From Arthrobacter crystallopoietes (GTDB taxonomy: Bacteria; Actinomycetota; Actinomycetes; Actinomycetales; Micrococcaceae), in the NCBI RefSeq assembly GCF_017603825.1, contig NZ_CP072014.1, positions 1,054,001 through 1,118,000 of the forward strand: a stretch of 64,000 nt of DNA, given 5' to 3'. Position numbers and translations under genes: made by a program. Of this stretch, positions 8,799 through 17,261 are shown piece after piece; positions within the stretch are counted from its first letter, which is position 1; each line of letters opens with the position of its first letter. The notes beneath the pieces are model-generated. The model made no database searches and had not been told where the DNA came from. It saw nothing but the letters and a program-made list of their open reading frames with translations.

Positions 8799-10079
8799 CT
8801 ACCCGAAGATGGCGTGCGCGACGGCGAAGATCACCAAGCCGGCCAGGGAGCCGACTACCGTACCGTTGATCCGGATGAACTGCAGGTCCCTGCCGACCTG
8901 CAGTTCGATCTTGCGGGAGGTTTCCTCGGCGTCCCACCGCTCCACGGTTTCGGTGATGACGGACGCGATCTGGGACCGGTAGGTCCGGACCAGGTAACCG
9001 GCGGCCTCCTCAATCCAGCCGTCCACCTTGGCGGCGAGTTCCTTGTCCGTGGCCAGCCGGTTGCCGAAGTCGCGGACGGCCGTGGTGAACTTGCGGCTGA
9101 GCTCGCTCTGCGGATCCTCGACGGCTTCCAGCAGGGCGCGCTTGAGGGTGTCCCACGTCCGCACCGCCAGCTGCCGTACCTCCGGATCGCCGAGCGCGTT
9201 CTTCTTGAGGTTCTCCACCCGGGCGATCATGTCCGGGTCGGTCTGCAGATCCTGGGCCAGCGACTGCAGGTAGACGTCCAGCTGCTGCCGGACCTGGTGC
9301 TCGGGGTCCGCCTGCACGGCCGCAATGAACTTGTACAGCTCGAGGTGGACCTTATCGCCCATCAGCGAGTCCACAAACGAGGGAACCCAGGTGGGGGAGC
9401 GGTCCGCCACCAGCCGGGCTACCGTTTCCTGATTGTCCAGCACCCAGTCGGCTACGCGGTCCAGGAGCAATTCCACCAGTTTGAGGTGGTGGCCGTCGTC
9501 GAGCAGCCGTTTGGCCAGCTTGCCCAGCGGCGGCCCCCATTCCGGATCCAGCAGATGCCGCCGCGCCATCGACTCGATGACGTCCTGGACATCCTCGTCG
9601 TTGAGGACCAGCATGGCGGCGCGGATGGCCGTGGCGCCTTCCCGGGCCACCCGGTCCGCGTTTTCGGGCCGGGCCAGCCAGGCGCCGGTCTTGGCCGAGA
9701 CCCCCAGCGAGGCGATCTTGGCTTTGACCACCTCTTCGGAGAGGAAGTTCTCCTCCACGAAGGAGCCCAGGCTGGCGCCGATCTGGTCCTTCTTGCGCGG
9801 GATGATCGCCGTATGCGGGATCTTCAGGCCCATCGGATGCTTGAACAGCGCCGTGACCGCGAACCAGTCCGCGAGTGCGCCCACCATGCCCCCTTCGGCA
9901 GCGGCACGGACATACTGCAGCCAGGGATATTGCTCCTGCAGGGCGAACGCCACGATGAAAATCACCGCCATGAGCACCAGCATTCCGGTGGCCAGGCGTT
10001 TCATTTTCGTTAGCCCGGCGGCGCGTTCGGCATCCCCGATAACGCTGCGGCCGTCGTCGTACATCAGCTGTGTGGTCAT
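8799..10079 (-). CDS. DUF445 family membrane protein
   Basis: A 426-residue DUF445 (YjiN-like) protein. An N-terminal helix (about 28-50) is followed by the signature AAEGGMVGALADWFAVTALF and HTAIIPRKKDQIG, a long helical region (about 120-390) and a C-terminal hydrophobic helix. The function of the family is unknown; it is membrane anchored at both ends. GGAGG lies 4 nt before the ATG. It is divergent from the glycerophosphodiesterase gene. Confidence 0.85.
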   Translation of the reverse strand: MTTQLMYDDGRSVIGDAERAAGLTKMKRLATGMLVLMAVIFIVAFALQEQYPWLQYVRAAAEGGMVGALADWFAVTALFKHPMGLKIPHTAIIPRKKDQIGASLGSFVEENFLSEEVVKAKIASLGVSAKTGAWLARPENADRVAREGATAIRAAMLVLNDEDVQDVIESMARRHLLDPEWGPPLGKLAKRLLDDGHHLKLVELLLDRVADWVLDNQETVARLVADRSPTWVPSFVDSLMGDKVHLELYKFIAAVQADPEHQVRQQLDVYLQSLAQDLQTDPDMIARVENLKKNALGDPEVRQLAVRTWDTLKRALLEAVEDPQSELSRKFTTAVRDFGNRLATDKELAAKVDGWIEEAAGYLVRTYRSQIASVITETVERWDAEETSRKIELQVGRDLQFIRINGTVVGSLAGLVIFAVAHAIFG

Positions 10080-10170
10080 CTGGCCTCCGCGGCAAAAAAG
10101 TTCTGGAACCCGTCAAGCTAAGTTAACCAGCCCGTTGTGGTGAAAGCGGGTTCAGGCCGGCAAATTCACG

Positions 10171-10176
10171 TACGGT
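10171..10176 (+). promoter_or_regulatory. -10 box of a leaderless gene
   Basis: TACGGT ends exactly 7 nt before the ATG at 10184. This favours that ATG over the GTG at 10175, which overlaps the box. Confidence 0.5.
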
Positions 10177-10183
10177 GAAAACC

Positions 10184-11056
10184 ATGAAGCACAAGATCTT
10201 CGCCCATCGCGGTTCCAGCGAACAGTACGCGGAAAACACCCGGGCCGCCTACCTGCAGGCGATTGCCGACGGCGCCGATGGGCTTGAGTGCGACATCCAC
10301 CTGACGGCGGACCTGAAGCTGATCTGCTTCCACGACTTTGATCTGGACCGCACGTCCACCGGAACCGGCCACGTTGCCGACCATACGCTGGAAGAGCTGC
10401 TGCGGCTGGACTTCTCGTCGTGGCGCGGCGTGACGATTCCGCCCGAGTACGGCGGCGTGGCGGACCAGTTGCTCACGCTGGACGCGTTGATCGAGCTCAT
10501 GCGCGCGGCCGGCCGTCCACTCGACCTGGCGATCGAGCTCAAGCATCCCAGCCCGTTCGGACAGACCCTCGAGGACGAACTGTTGAAGTACCTGATGGCG
10601 GAGGGGTGGGATCCGGAGACGTCGAGGCTGGGTAACCTCAAGATCTCGTTCATGAGCTTCCACCCCGACGCGATCAAGCACCTGGAAGACCATGTCCCCA
10701 CAGACCATCTGTGCCAGCTGCTGGACAACATAGAGGCCGAAGAGATCAAGAGTTCCCTCTTCATGGGCTCCCTGACGGTGGGTGCCGTGGTGGCGCTGCT
10801 GCGGCGGGCATTATCCGAAGGCGAGGCGCTGATCGAACAACGGGCCGTGGGGATGGCAGGACCGGGCATTGACTACATCAGGTCGCACCGGCCGCTGATC
10901 GAACGGTGGCTCGCGGCGGGCCTGCGCTTTAGGGTCTGGACCGTCAATGATCCGGACGACGTCCGGCTTTGCCACGAGTTGGGGATCCACGAAATCACCA
11001 CCAACCGGCCCGTGCAGGTGCGGCAACAGCTGGAGCAGCTGGAGGCTGGTTCCTAA
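10184..11056 (+). CDS. Glycerophosphodiester phosphodiesterase family protein
   Basis: A 290-residue GDPD-fold enzyme that hydrolyses glycerophosphodiesters to an alcohol and glycerol-3-phosphate. The catalytic HRG (about residue 7), ENT (21-23), the metal-binding ECDIH segment and the HDFDLDRTSTG segment with the second catalytic His are all present, as is the late WTVN motif. No signal peptide is seen, so it is the cytoplasmic UgpQ-like type. No glycerol-phosphate transporter is adjacent, so the substrate is open. Confidence 0.9.
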   Translation: MKHKIFAHRGSSEQYAENTRAAYLQAIADGADGLECDIHLTADLKLICFHDFDLDRTSTGTGHVADHTLEELLRLDFSSWRGVTIPPEYGGVADQLLTLDALIELMRAAGRPLDLAIELKHPSPFGQTLEDELLKYLMAEGWDPETSRLGNLKISFMSFHPDAIKHLEDHVPTDHLCQLLDNIEAEEIKSSLFMGSLTVGAVVALLRRALSEGEALIEQRAVGMAGPGIDYIRSHRPLIERWLAAGLRFRVWTVNDPDDVRLCHELGIHEITTNRPVQVRQQLEQLEAGS

Positions 11057-11128
11057 GCTGTGCGAACAGCCGCCACAGATTAAACCAGATCGTGGCACAC
11101 CTGCTCCTGCCTGTGGTTGAGTGGAGAA

Positions 11129-13336
11129 ATGGCATCTCCAATTGAGGATTACGCGCTCATATCGGATCTGCACACGGGGGCGCTGGTCTCCCGGAACGGC
11201 AGCATGGACTGGCTGTGCTTCCCCCGCTTTGATTCAGACTCCACCTTCGGGGCACTGCTGGGCACGCCGGAACACGGCCGCTGGCTGCTGGCGCCGGACG
11301 GCAGCCGCGAGCAAACCGGCGTTGCCTTTGGGACCGGACCCGCAGGGGAAACGGCAGGCCATGGCGCCGGGCAGGTCGAGGGGACCGGCGGCGCCGGCAA
11401 GGAGATCGCCCCCGACGCCGCTGCCAGCGGCGCGGATGCGAAAGCCCGGGACCGGGACGCGGCCACGGATGGCCAGGACGCTGCCGGGGGATCTGCCACT
11501 TCGGTAGTCTCCCGCCAAAGCAAGGGCCGGGACCAGACAGCTGCGGAAAGCGGCAGCTCCACGGAGGCCGCGCGCCGCGGTGGCGAGGTCCGCGGGCAAG
11601 CCAAAGATCCGCGCGGCGCCCATGCCCTGCACGACGAATCCGTCCATGCTGAGGAAGGCAAACCAACAGGCGCAGACGCACAGGCGGAAGCCGAACGGAA
11701 GGAACGCGTCGGGGCCCCCATCGTCGTCGAACGCAGTTACCTTGACTCCAGCTTTGTGCTCCGAACCCGCTGGAAGACGGATACCGGCGAAGCCACCATT
11801 ACCGAGTTCATGCCGGTGGGAGACCGCCGTGCTTCCCTTGTCCGGCGGGTAGAAGGCATCACCGGGACCGTGATCATCAGCCAGGAAGTCGTGGTCCGGT
11901 TCGGATACGGTGTCGTGGTGCCGTGGGTCAACCGGGTCAGGAATGCGGACACCGACGAGGAATCCATTGTCGGCATCGCCGGCCCGGATGCTGTGGTCCT
12001 GCACGGGTCCAACCTGCCGCATGCCAAGGACCGCCGGCACCGGGGCCAGTTTGAGGTCAAAGCCGGTGAAACCGTGGACTTTGAACTGTGCTGGTTCCAA
12101 TCGCATCGCCCGGTGCCGGAGATGATCGACGTGGACAAGGCGCTGGAAGACACCTTGAAGTACTGGCGGGACTGGTGCTCGCGGTTCCCGCCGCAGGGCG
12201 AATACCACGAGATGGTCAAGCGCTCGCTGCTGGTGCTGCGCGCGCTGACGCACGAGACGACCGGCGGCATCGTGGCCGCTCCCACGACGTCGCTGCCCGA
12301 GCATTTCGGCGGGGAACGCAACTGGGATTACCGGTACGTCTGGCTCCGGGATGCCGCCCTGACGCTGGAATCCATGATGACGCACGGCTACGAAACCGAG
12401 GCGCTGGAATGGCGCAACTGGTTGCTGCGCGCCGTCGCCGGTGACCCGGAGGACCTCCAGATCATGTACGGCCTGGCCGGTGAGCGCCATCTGGCGGAGC
12501 GGGAGCTGGACCAGTTCCCCGGCTACGCGGATTCCAAGCCGGTGCGGATCGGCAATGGCGCTGTCGGGCAATACCAGGCGGACGTGATCGGCGAGGTCAT
12601 GGTGGTGCTCGAGAAGCTGCGCAACATGGGCGGCGCGGAAGACCACTTCTCCTGGCCCCTGCAGAAGGCGCTGCTGCACTATATCGAGAAGCATTTTGAC
12701 AACAAGGACCACGGCATCTGGGAGATGCGTGGCGAGCAGAAGTATTTCACCCACTCGCGCGTGATGATGTGGGCTGCCTTCGACCGCGGGGTGCGCGCCG
12801 TGCGGGACCACGGGCTGGACGGCGAGGCCGAGCACTGGCAGGGCCTGCGCGATGACCTGCGTGAGGAGATCATGGAGCGCGGCTTCAACAAGGAGATCAA
12901 TTCCTTCGTCCAGACCTACGGCAGCACCGAGGTGGACGCCTCCCTGCTGGTGCTCCCGCAGGTGGGATTCGTGAAGTACGACGACGACCTGATGCTGGGT
13001 ACTGTGGCGCGCCTCGAGCAGGAGCTGGTCGATGAGGCCGGCTTGATCCTGCGGTACCGGACGGAAGCCGGCATGGATGGTCTGGAGCCGGGCGAGCATC
13101 CCTTCATGGCCTGTTCCTTCTGGCTGGTGGAGCAGTACGCCCGGTCCGGCCGGATCGAAGACGCCCGCGAGCTGATGGACCAGCTGGTGGGCTACGCCAA
13201 CGAGTTGGGGCTGATGGCCGAAGAGTACGACCCGGTGAACAAGCGCATGGCGGGCAACTATCCGCAGGCCTTCTCGCACCTGGCGCTTATCCGGGCCGCT
13301 GACGCCATCAACGGCCACGAGCAGGAGGCTCTGTAG
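11129..13336 (+). CDS. Glycoside hydrolase family 15 (glucoamylase/trehalase-like) with a disordered insertion
   Basis: A 735-residue GH15 protein, roughly 130 residues longer than typical actinobacterial members. The N-terminal beta domain starts with PIEDYALISDLHTGALVSRNGSMDW. Residues about 60-196 are a hydrophilic Gly/Ala/Asp/Glu-rich insertion with no fold signal, after which the family sequence resumes at SFVLRTRW. The (alpha/alpha)6 catalytic domain shows NWDYRYVWLRDA, IMYGLAGERHL (region of the first acidic residue) and GLMAEEYDP...GNYPQAFSHLAL (second catalytic Glu). Relatives act on trehalose or alpha-glucans. The ATG at 11129 fits the conserved N-terminus; a TTG four codons upstream is possible. 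Confidence 0.88.
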   Translation: MASPIEDYALISDLHTGALVSRNGSMDWLCFPRFDSDSTFGALLGTPEHGRWLLAPDGSREQTGVAFGTGPAGETAGHGAGQVEGTGGAGKEIAPDAAASGADAKARDRDAATDGQDAAGGSATSVVSRQSKGRDQTAAESGSSTEAARRGGEVRGQAKDPRGAHALHDESVHAEEGKPTGADAQAEAERKERVGAPIVVERSYLDSSFVLRTRWKTDTGEATITEFMPVGDRRASLVRRVEGITGTVIISQEVVVRFGYGVVVPWVNRVRNADTDEESIVGIAGPDAVVLHGSNLPHAKDRRHRGQFEVKAGETVDFELCWFQSHRPVPEMIDVDKALEDTLKYWRDWCSRFPPQGEYHEMVKRSLLVLRALTHETTGGIVAAPTTSLPEHFGGERNWDYRYVWLRDAALTLESMMTHGYETEALEWRNWLLRAVAGDPEDLQIMYGLAGERHLAERELDQFPGYADSKPVRIGNGAVGQYQADVIGEVMVVLEKLRNMGGAEDHFSWPLQKALLHYIEKHFDNKDHGIWEMRGEQKYFTHSRVMMWAAFDRGVRAVRDHGLDGEAEHWQGLRDDLREEIMERGFNKEINSFVQTYGSTEVDASLLVLPQVGFVKYDDDLMLGTVARLEQELVDEAGLILRYRTEAGMDGLEPGEHPFMACSFWLVEQYARSGRIEDARELMDQLVGYANELGLMAEEYDPVNKRMAGNYPQAFSHLALIRAADAINGHEQEAL

Positions 13337-13350
13337 CTCCTGTGGAGGAC

Positions 13351-13356
13351 TAGTCT
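13351..13356 (+). promoter_or_regulatory. -10 box before azlC
   Basis: TAGTCT ends 6 nt before the GTG at 13363. A GGAGG at 13344-13348 is too far from the start (about 14 nt) to be a convincing ribosome site. Confidence 0.4.
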
Positions 13357-13362
13357 GGTGGG

Positions 13363-14169
13363 GTGAAGATTTTGCAGTCCCCCGCGGTGAAGGTGGGGCT
13401 TTCCATCGCCATCGCCACCGGGCTCTACGGGATCTCGTTCGGTGCCCTGTCCGTGGCGTCAGGCCTGGATTTCTGGCAGACCATGGCCCTGAGTTTTCTG
13501 CTCTTCAGCGGCGGCTCCCAGTTCGCCTTCATCGGCGTCATCAGCGGCGGCGGCACCGGCATTGCGGCGATGAGCGCTTCGGCGCTGCTCGGCATCCGCA
13601 ACGGGATCTACGGCATGCAGATGAACGCCCTGCTGTCGCCGCGGCACTGGCGGAAACTGCTGGCCGCCCAGGTCACCATCGACGAGTCCACGGCCACTGC
13701 GTCCGGGCAGACCGACCCGGGCGAGCAGCGCCGCGGCTTCTGGACCGCCGGGGTGGGCATCTTCATCCTGTGGAACCTGTTCACGGCCGTCGGCGCGCTC
13801 GCGGGCAACGCCTTGGGCGATCCGAAACAGTGGGGACTGGACGGGGCGGCCGTGGCGGCGTTCCTGGCATTGCTGTGGCCCCGGCTCAAGGGCAAGGAGC
13901 CAGCCGCCATCGCCGTCGTCTGTGGTTTGGCCACGCTGCTGGCCGTCCCCTTCCTGCCGAGCGGCGTTCCCATTCTGGTCGCCGCGGGTGTCGCCGGGGT
14001 TATCGGCTGGTTCGCGCACAACCGCGTTCCCGCCGGCATGGCCCCGGACATCGAACCCTACGACGAGCCGTATTCCGAGCACGACTGCCACCACATGGTG
14101 CTGCCCGAAGACGCCACGGCCAGCCGCGGCCGGGGCAAGAACGGCACTCACCAGAGGAGGCCCGAATGA
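13363..14169 (+). CDS. azlC: Branched-chain amino acid exporter, large subunit (AzlC family)
   Basis: A 268-residue AzlC/YgaZ-family membrane protein, the large subunit of a branched-chain amino acid exporter. The hallmark segments SGGSQFAFIGV and SALLGIRNGIYGM are present among 6-7 hydrophobic helices. The C-terminal 40 residues form a cytosolic tail rich in His and acidic residues. Its stop overlaps the azlD start in ATGA, as usual for this two-subunit transporter. GTG start. Confidence 0.9.
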   Translation: MKILQSPAVKVGLSIAIATGLYGISFGALSVASGLDFWQTMALSFLLFSGGSQFAFIGVISGGGTGIAAMSASALLGIRNGIYGMQMNALLSPRHWRKLLAAQVTIDESTATASGQTDPGEQRRGFWTAGVGIFILWNLFTAVGALAGNALGDPKQWGLDGAAVAAFLALLWPRLKGKEPAAIAVVCGLATLLAVPFLPSGVPILVAAGVAGVIGWFAHNRVPAGMAPDIEPYDEPYSEHDCHHMVLPEDATASRGRGKNGTHQRRPE

Positions 14170-14477
14170 GCCTGTGGTTCTGGATTCTCGTCGCCTGCGT
14201 GGTCAGCTACGCCACCAAACTCGTGGGCTATCTGGTGCCGGCAAAGTGGATGAAGAACGAGCGGATGTCCCGCGTTGCTGCCACGCTGACCATCGGCCTG
14301 CTGGCCTCGCTGACGGTGGTCAACGCCTTCTCCTCCGGGCAGCAGTTGACCTTCGATGCGCGGTTCGGCGCACTGCTGGCCGCGGCGGTTGCCCTGGTGC
14401 TGCGCGCGCCGTTCCTCGTCGTCGTCATCGCCGGCGCCGCTGCGGCGGCCCTGCTCCGCCTCGCAGGTTGGGGCTAG
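14166..14477 (+). CDS. azlD: Branched-chain amino acid exporter, small subunit (AzlD family)
   Basis: A 103-residue AzlD/YgaH-like protein with about four transmembrane segments and the conserved SYATKLVGYLVP N-terminal region. It forms the exporter with AzlC, whose gene overlaps it by four bases (ATGA), implying coupled translation. GAGGAGGCCCGA just upstream supplies the ribosome site. Length matches the family. Confidence 0.88.
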   Translation: MSLWFWILVACVVSYATKLVGYLVPAKWMKNERMSRVAATLTIGLLASLTVVNAFSSGQQLTFDARFGALLAAAVALVLRAPFLVVVIAGAAAAALLRLAGWG

Positions 14478-14564
14478 GCAGGACCGGCAAACTCTGTGCC
14501 CACGGACCCTTGACGCAGCTGCCATGGCGTCGGAAGGTGGGGGTGTTAAGAGGAGGCGGTGACC

Positions 14565-14831
14565 ATGGAAGAAAAGCGCTGGTCGGTGGAGATCGTCATC
14601 GACGAGTTTGAAGGGAAAACGCGGGCCGAGGCCAAGTTGAAGGCGGACGGTGGAGGAGATCACCGGGGAATCGGGTTGGCCCGGCTTAATCCGATCGACT
14701 CCGACGTGCCAAAGATCGGCGACGAACTGGCCGCTGCACGGGCCCTGTCGGACCTGGCGCACCAACTGATCGAAGCCACGGCGTCGGATATCGAAAATTC
14801 GACCAAGGAGCGGGCACACCTCAAGGGTTGA
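14565..14831 (+). CDS. DUF1876 (dsRBD-like fold) protein
   Basis: An 88-residue small cytoplasmic protein with the DUF1876 pattern: WSVEIVIDEFEGKTRAEAKL, then GIGLARLNP and a C-terminal helical half. Family members are widespread in actinobacteria and adopt a dsRBD-like fold, but their function is not known. The ATG at 14565 has AGGAGG 8 nt upstream; a GTG two codons earlier is too close to that site. It is monocistronic, convergent with ackA. Confidence 0.82.
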   Translation: MEEKRWSVEIVIDEFEGKTRAEAKLKADGGGDHRGIGLARLNPIDSDVPKIGDELAAARALSDLAHQLIEATASDIENSTKERAHLKG

Positions 14832-14838
14832 GTCGGGG

Positions 14839-14871
14839 CGCGCAGCCCGGAAGCACCGCGCAGCCCGGAAG
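14839..14871. repeat. Two direct copies of a 15-nt GC-rich unit
   Basis: CGCGCAGCCCGGAAG occurs at 14839-14853 and 14857-14871, an 18-nt period, in the gap between convergent genes. No function is evident. Confidence 0.7.
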
Positions 14872-14900
14872 TACGCCGCGCCGATTAAGCCCGGCGGCGG

Positions 14901-16043
14901 CTAACTGCGCTGACTAACGACGGCGGCAGCTGCCTCGGCGATGACCTTTTCTTCGTCCGTGGGCACCACCAGGACGGGAATGGCGGATCCGGCGTCGCTG
15001 ATCACGCACGCCTCCTGCGGATCGTCGGCCGCCTCGTTGGCCTCGCGCTCCAGGGTGATGCCCAGTGCGCCGAGACGCCCGACGGCGAGGGCGCGGAACG
15101 CGGCGGAATGCTCACCTACTCCGGCGGTGAAGACCAGGGCCTGGGCGCCGCCGCACGCAACATGGTAGGCGCCGACATACTTGGCCAGCCGGTAGCTCGC
15201 TACCTCCAGCGCCAGGACCGCCTTGGCGTCGTCGTTGTTTGATGCTTCGACGATCCTGCGCATGTCGCTCTCCCCGGCCAGGGCCTTCAGGCCGGATTCG
15301 TGGTTGAACAGGTCCTGCAGTTCGTCCGGGGTCCGGCCGGTCTGCTGCAGGAAGAGCACCAGCCCGGGATCCAGATCGCCCGGCCGGGTGCCCATCACCA
15401 GACCCTCCAGCGGGGTCAGCCCCATGGAGGTGTCCACGCTTTGGCCGCCGGAGATGGCGGTGGCCGAGGCGCCGTTGCCCACATGCGCAATCACGGCGTT
15501 GAAGGAACCGAGCGGGATGCCGAGCAGGCGGGCCGCTTCCCCGGTGACGTATTCAAAGCTGCTGCCATGGAAGCCGTAGCGCCGGATGCCATGTTCGCGG
15601 TACAGCTCATCGGGCAGCGCGTAGCGCCAGGCGTGTTCGGGCAGCGTGCAGTGGAAGGCGGTGTCGAAGACGGCTACCTGCGGAATGTCCGGCCATTTCT
15701 TGCCGATAGCACGGATGCCTTCGGCGTTCGCCGGGTTGTGCAGCGGCGCCAGCGGGCTGAGGCGCTCGATGGTCTCCAGCACCTGGGGCGAAATCAGCAC
15801 GGGCCGGTTATAGTCCTCGCCGCCGTGCACTACCCGGTGGCCCACTACATCAATCCTGCGGGAGCCGAGCTGCCGGTCCAGCTCCTTGGCCATGACCCCA
15901 AGGGCATCGGTGTGGTCGCGGATTTCGCCGTCGCCGATCTGCCCGATGCTGCCGTCGGCATGGACCGCGTTGGTCTCCGAGGGGACCTCGCGCACCTGGT
16001 ACTTCAGCGACGAGGAGCCGGAGTTGATGACGAGGATCAGCAT
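14901..16043 (-). CDS. ackA: Acetate kinase
   Basis: A 380-residue acetate kinase that interconverts acetyl phosphate plus ADP and acetate plus ATP. It starts with the signature LVINSGSSSLKYQV. It also shows VGHRVVHGGEDY (acetate-site Arg and His), FDTAFH, YGFHGSS, HVGNGASATAI, DTSMGLTPLEGLVMGTRPGDLDP and FTAGVGEHSA. The ATG at 16043 has GGGAGG 8 nt upstream. Its usual partner pta is not adjacent, so acetyl phosphate must come from an enzyme encoded elsewhere (Pta or phosphoketolase). Confidence 0.95.
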   Translation of the reverse strand: MLILVINSGSSSLKYQVREVPSETNAVHADGSIGQIGDGEIRDHTDALGVMAKELDRQLGSRRIDVVGHRVVHGGEDYNRPVLISPQVLETIERLSPLAPLHNPANAEGIRAIGKKWPDIPQVAVFDTAFHCTLPEHAWRYALPDELYREHGIRRYGFHGSSFEYVTGEAARLLGIPLGSFNAVIAHVGNGASATAISGGQSVDTSMGLTPLEGLVMGTRPGDLDPGLVLFLQQTGRTPDELQDLFNHESGLKALAGESDMRRIVEASNNDDAKAVLALEVASYRLAKYVGAYHVACGGAQALVFTAGVGEHSAAFRALAVGRLGALGITLEREANEAADDPQEACVISDAGSAIPVLVVPTDEEKVIAEAAAAVVSQRS

Positions 16044-16157
16044 AAAAGGTGCCTCCCGGGGAAGTGTGGTCCACCCCATCCTGCCAAAGCCGGCCGCCGC
16101 GGACTACTGCGACGGCAAAGCCTGTTGCACCGCAGGTGGCTGTGCGAGACTGGGCTC

Positions 16158-16487
16158 ATGCTTGTAGCCTTCTCAGTTTCTCCGTCCGGCGCGCCCGCCG
16201 CAGGGCCCGCACCGCACGACGCTTCGGTCCACGGGGCCGTCGCCGCCGCCGTGAAAATCGTCCGTGAATCGGGCCTGCCCAATAAAACGGATGCCATGTT
16301 TACCACCATCGAAGGTGAGTGGGACGAGGTCTTCGACGTCATCAAGCGGGCCACGGAAGCCGTGGGACAGTTTGGCGAGCGGGTCTCGCTGGTCCTGAAA
16401 GCGGACATCCGGCCCGGCTACTACGGGGAACTGACCGGCAAGGTGGAACGGCTGGAAGCAGCCATCTCCGAACAGGACCGCGCATGA
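16158..16487 (+). CDS. Thiamine-binding protein (MTH1187/YkoF-like family)
   Basis: A 109-residue protein of the MTH1187/YqgV group (DUF77). It has the typical ferredoxin-like pattern with SVSPSG, the helix AVAAAVKIVRESGLP and the strand MFTTIEGEWDEVFDVIKRA. Members bind hydroxymethylpyrimidine or thiamine-like ligands. The stop overlaps the next ATG (ATGA), so it is coupled to the O-methyltransferase. The start is divergent from ackA. An extended -10-like box (TGC-GAGACT) ends 6 nt before the ATG. Confidence 0.8.
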   Translation: MLVAFSVSPSGAPAAGPAPHDASVHGAVAAAVKIVRESGLPNKTDAMFTTIEGEWDEVFDVIKRATEAVGQFGERVSLVLKADIRPGYYGELTGKVERLEAAISEQDRA

Positions 16488-17182
16488 ACGCCGGGCCGGA
16501 AGAGCGCTGGGTGGAGGTAGAGGAGTACCTTACCGCCACGCTGGTCGGCGAAGACGAGGCGCTGACGGCGGCCCGTGACGCTACCGCGGCCGCCGGACTG
16601 CCGCACATCGAAGTGGCCGCGCCGCAGGGGAAGCTGCTGATGCTGCTGGCCCGGTTGACGGGGGCCCGGAAGGTGCTGGAAATCGGCACTCTGGGCGGCT
16701 ACAGCACCACGTGGCTGGCGCGGGGATTACCGGACGACGGCGAAGTGGTCACCTGCGAGTACGAGGCGCGCCATGCCGAGGTGGCGCGGGAGAATCTGGA
16801 ACGGGCCGGCGTCGGTGCCAAGGTCAGCATACGGGTGGGTGCCGCACTGGACACGCTGCCGCAGCTCGAGGCTGACGGCGCAGGCCCCTTTGACCTGGTC
16901 TTCATCGACGCCGACAAGGAAAACAACGCCAACTACGTCAACTGGGCGCTGAAGCTGACCCGCTCCGGCAGCCTGATCGTGGTGGACAACGTGGTCCGCG
17001 GCGGCAGCGTACTGGATGCGGACCAGGCAGGCGCGGGCGGGGATAACGCGGAGGCGGCGGCCATCCGCGGCACACGTGATGCGCTGGCGCTGCTGGGCAG
17101 CGATGACCGGCTGGATGCCACGGCCGTGCAGACCATCGGCTCCAAGGGTTGGGACGGCTTCGCTTTCGCGGTTGTGAAGTAG
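16484..17182 (+). CDS. SAM-dependent O-methyltransferase
   Basis: A 232-residue class I methyltransferase of the catechol/caffeoyl-CoA O-methyltransferase group (Methyltransf_3). SAM-binding motif I is VLEIGTLGGYSTTWLA (about 64-79). Acidic residues after EVVTCEYEA bind the ribose. FDLVFIDADKENN holds the metal-binding Asp, and IVVDNVVRGG follows. The substrate is unknown; small catechol-like metabolites are usual. It overlaps the thiamine-binding gene by four bases. Confidence 0.87.
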   Translation: MNAGPEERWVEVEEYLTATLVGEDEALTAARDATAAAGLPHIEVAAPQGKLLMLLARLTGARKVLEIGTLGGYSTTWLARGLPDDGEVVTCEYEARHAEVARENLERAGVGAKVSIRVGAALDTLPQLEADGAGPFDLVFIDADKENNANYVNWALKLTRSGSLIVVDNVVRGGSVLDADQAGAGGDNAEAAAIRGTRDALALLGSDDRLDATAVQTIGSKGWDGFAFAVVK

Positions 17183-17212
17183 GCGGGTTTCCGGCCGGAG
17201 CGGCGGACGTCT

Positions 17213-17218
17213 TACGAT
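17213..17218 (+). promoter_or_regulatory. -10 box before a leaderless mini-ORF
   Basis: TACGAT ends 7 nt before the ATG at 17226. Confidence 0.4.
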
Positions 17219-17225
17219 CAACGGT

Positions 17226-17261
17226 ATGACTGCGCCTGATTTCGCCGACCGGAACGGCTGA
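17226..17261 (+). CDS. Possible 11-residue leader peptide
   Basis: An 11-codon ORF (MTAPDFADRNG) begins 7 nt after a -10-like TACGAT, as expected for a leaderless transcript. Its stop overlaps the next start as TGATG. It could deliver ribosomes to the downstream gene, which lacks a good ribosome site. Codon count is too small for coding statistics; it may instead be an accident. Confidence 0.35.
   Translation: MTAPDFADRNG

Noticed and set aside
11234-13318. 694-codon frame antisense to the GH15 gene
   Set aside because: It mirrors GH15 codons; composition is typical of antisense shadows and there is no start signal.
14478-14900. Possible pta gene beside ackA
   Set aside because: The neighbouring frames encode a DUF1876 protein and AzlD; no phosphotransacetylase sequence is present.
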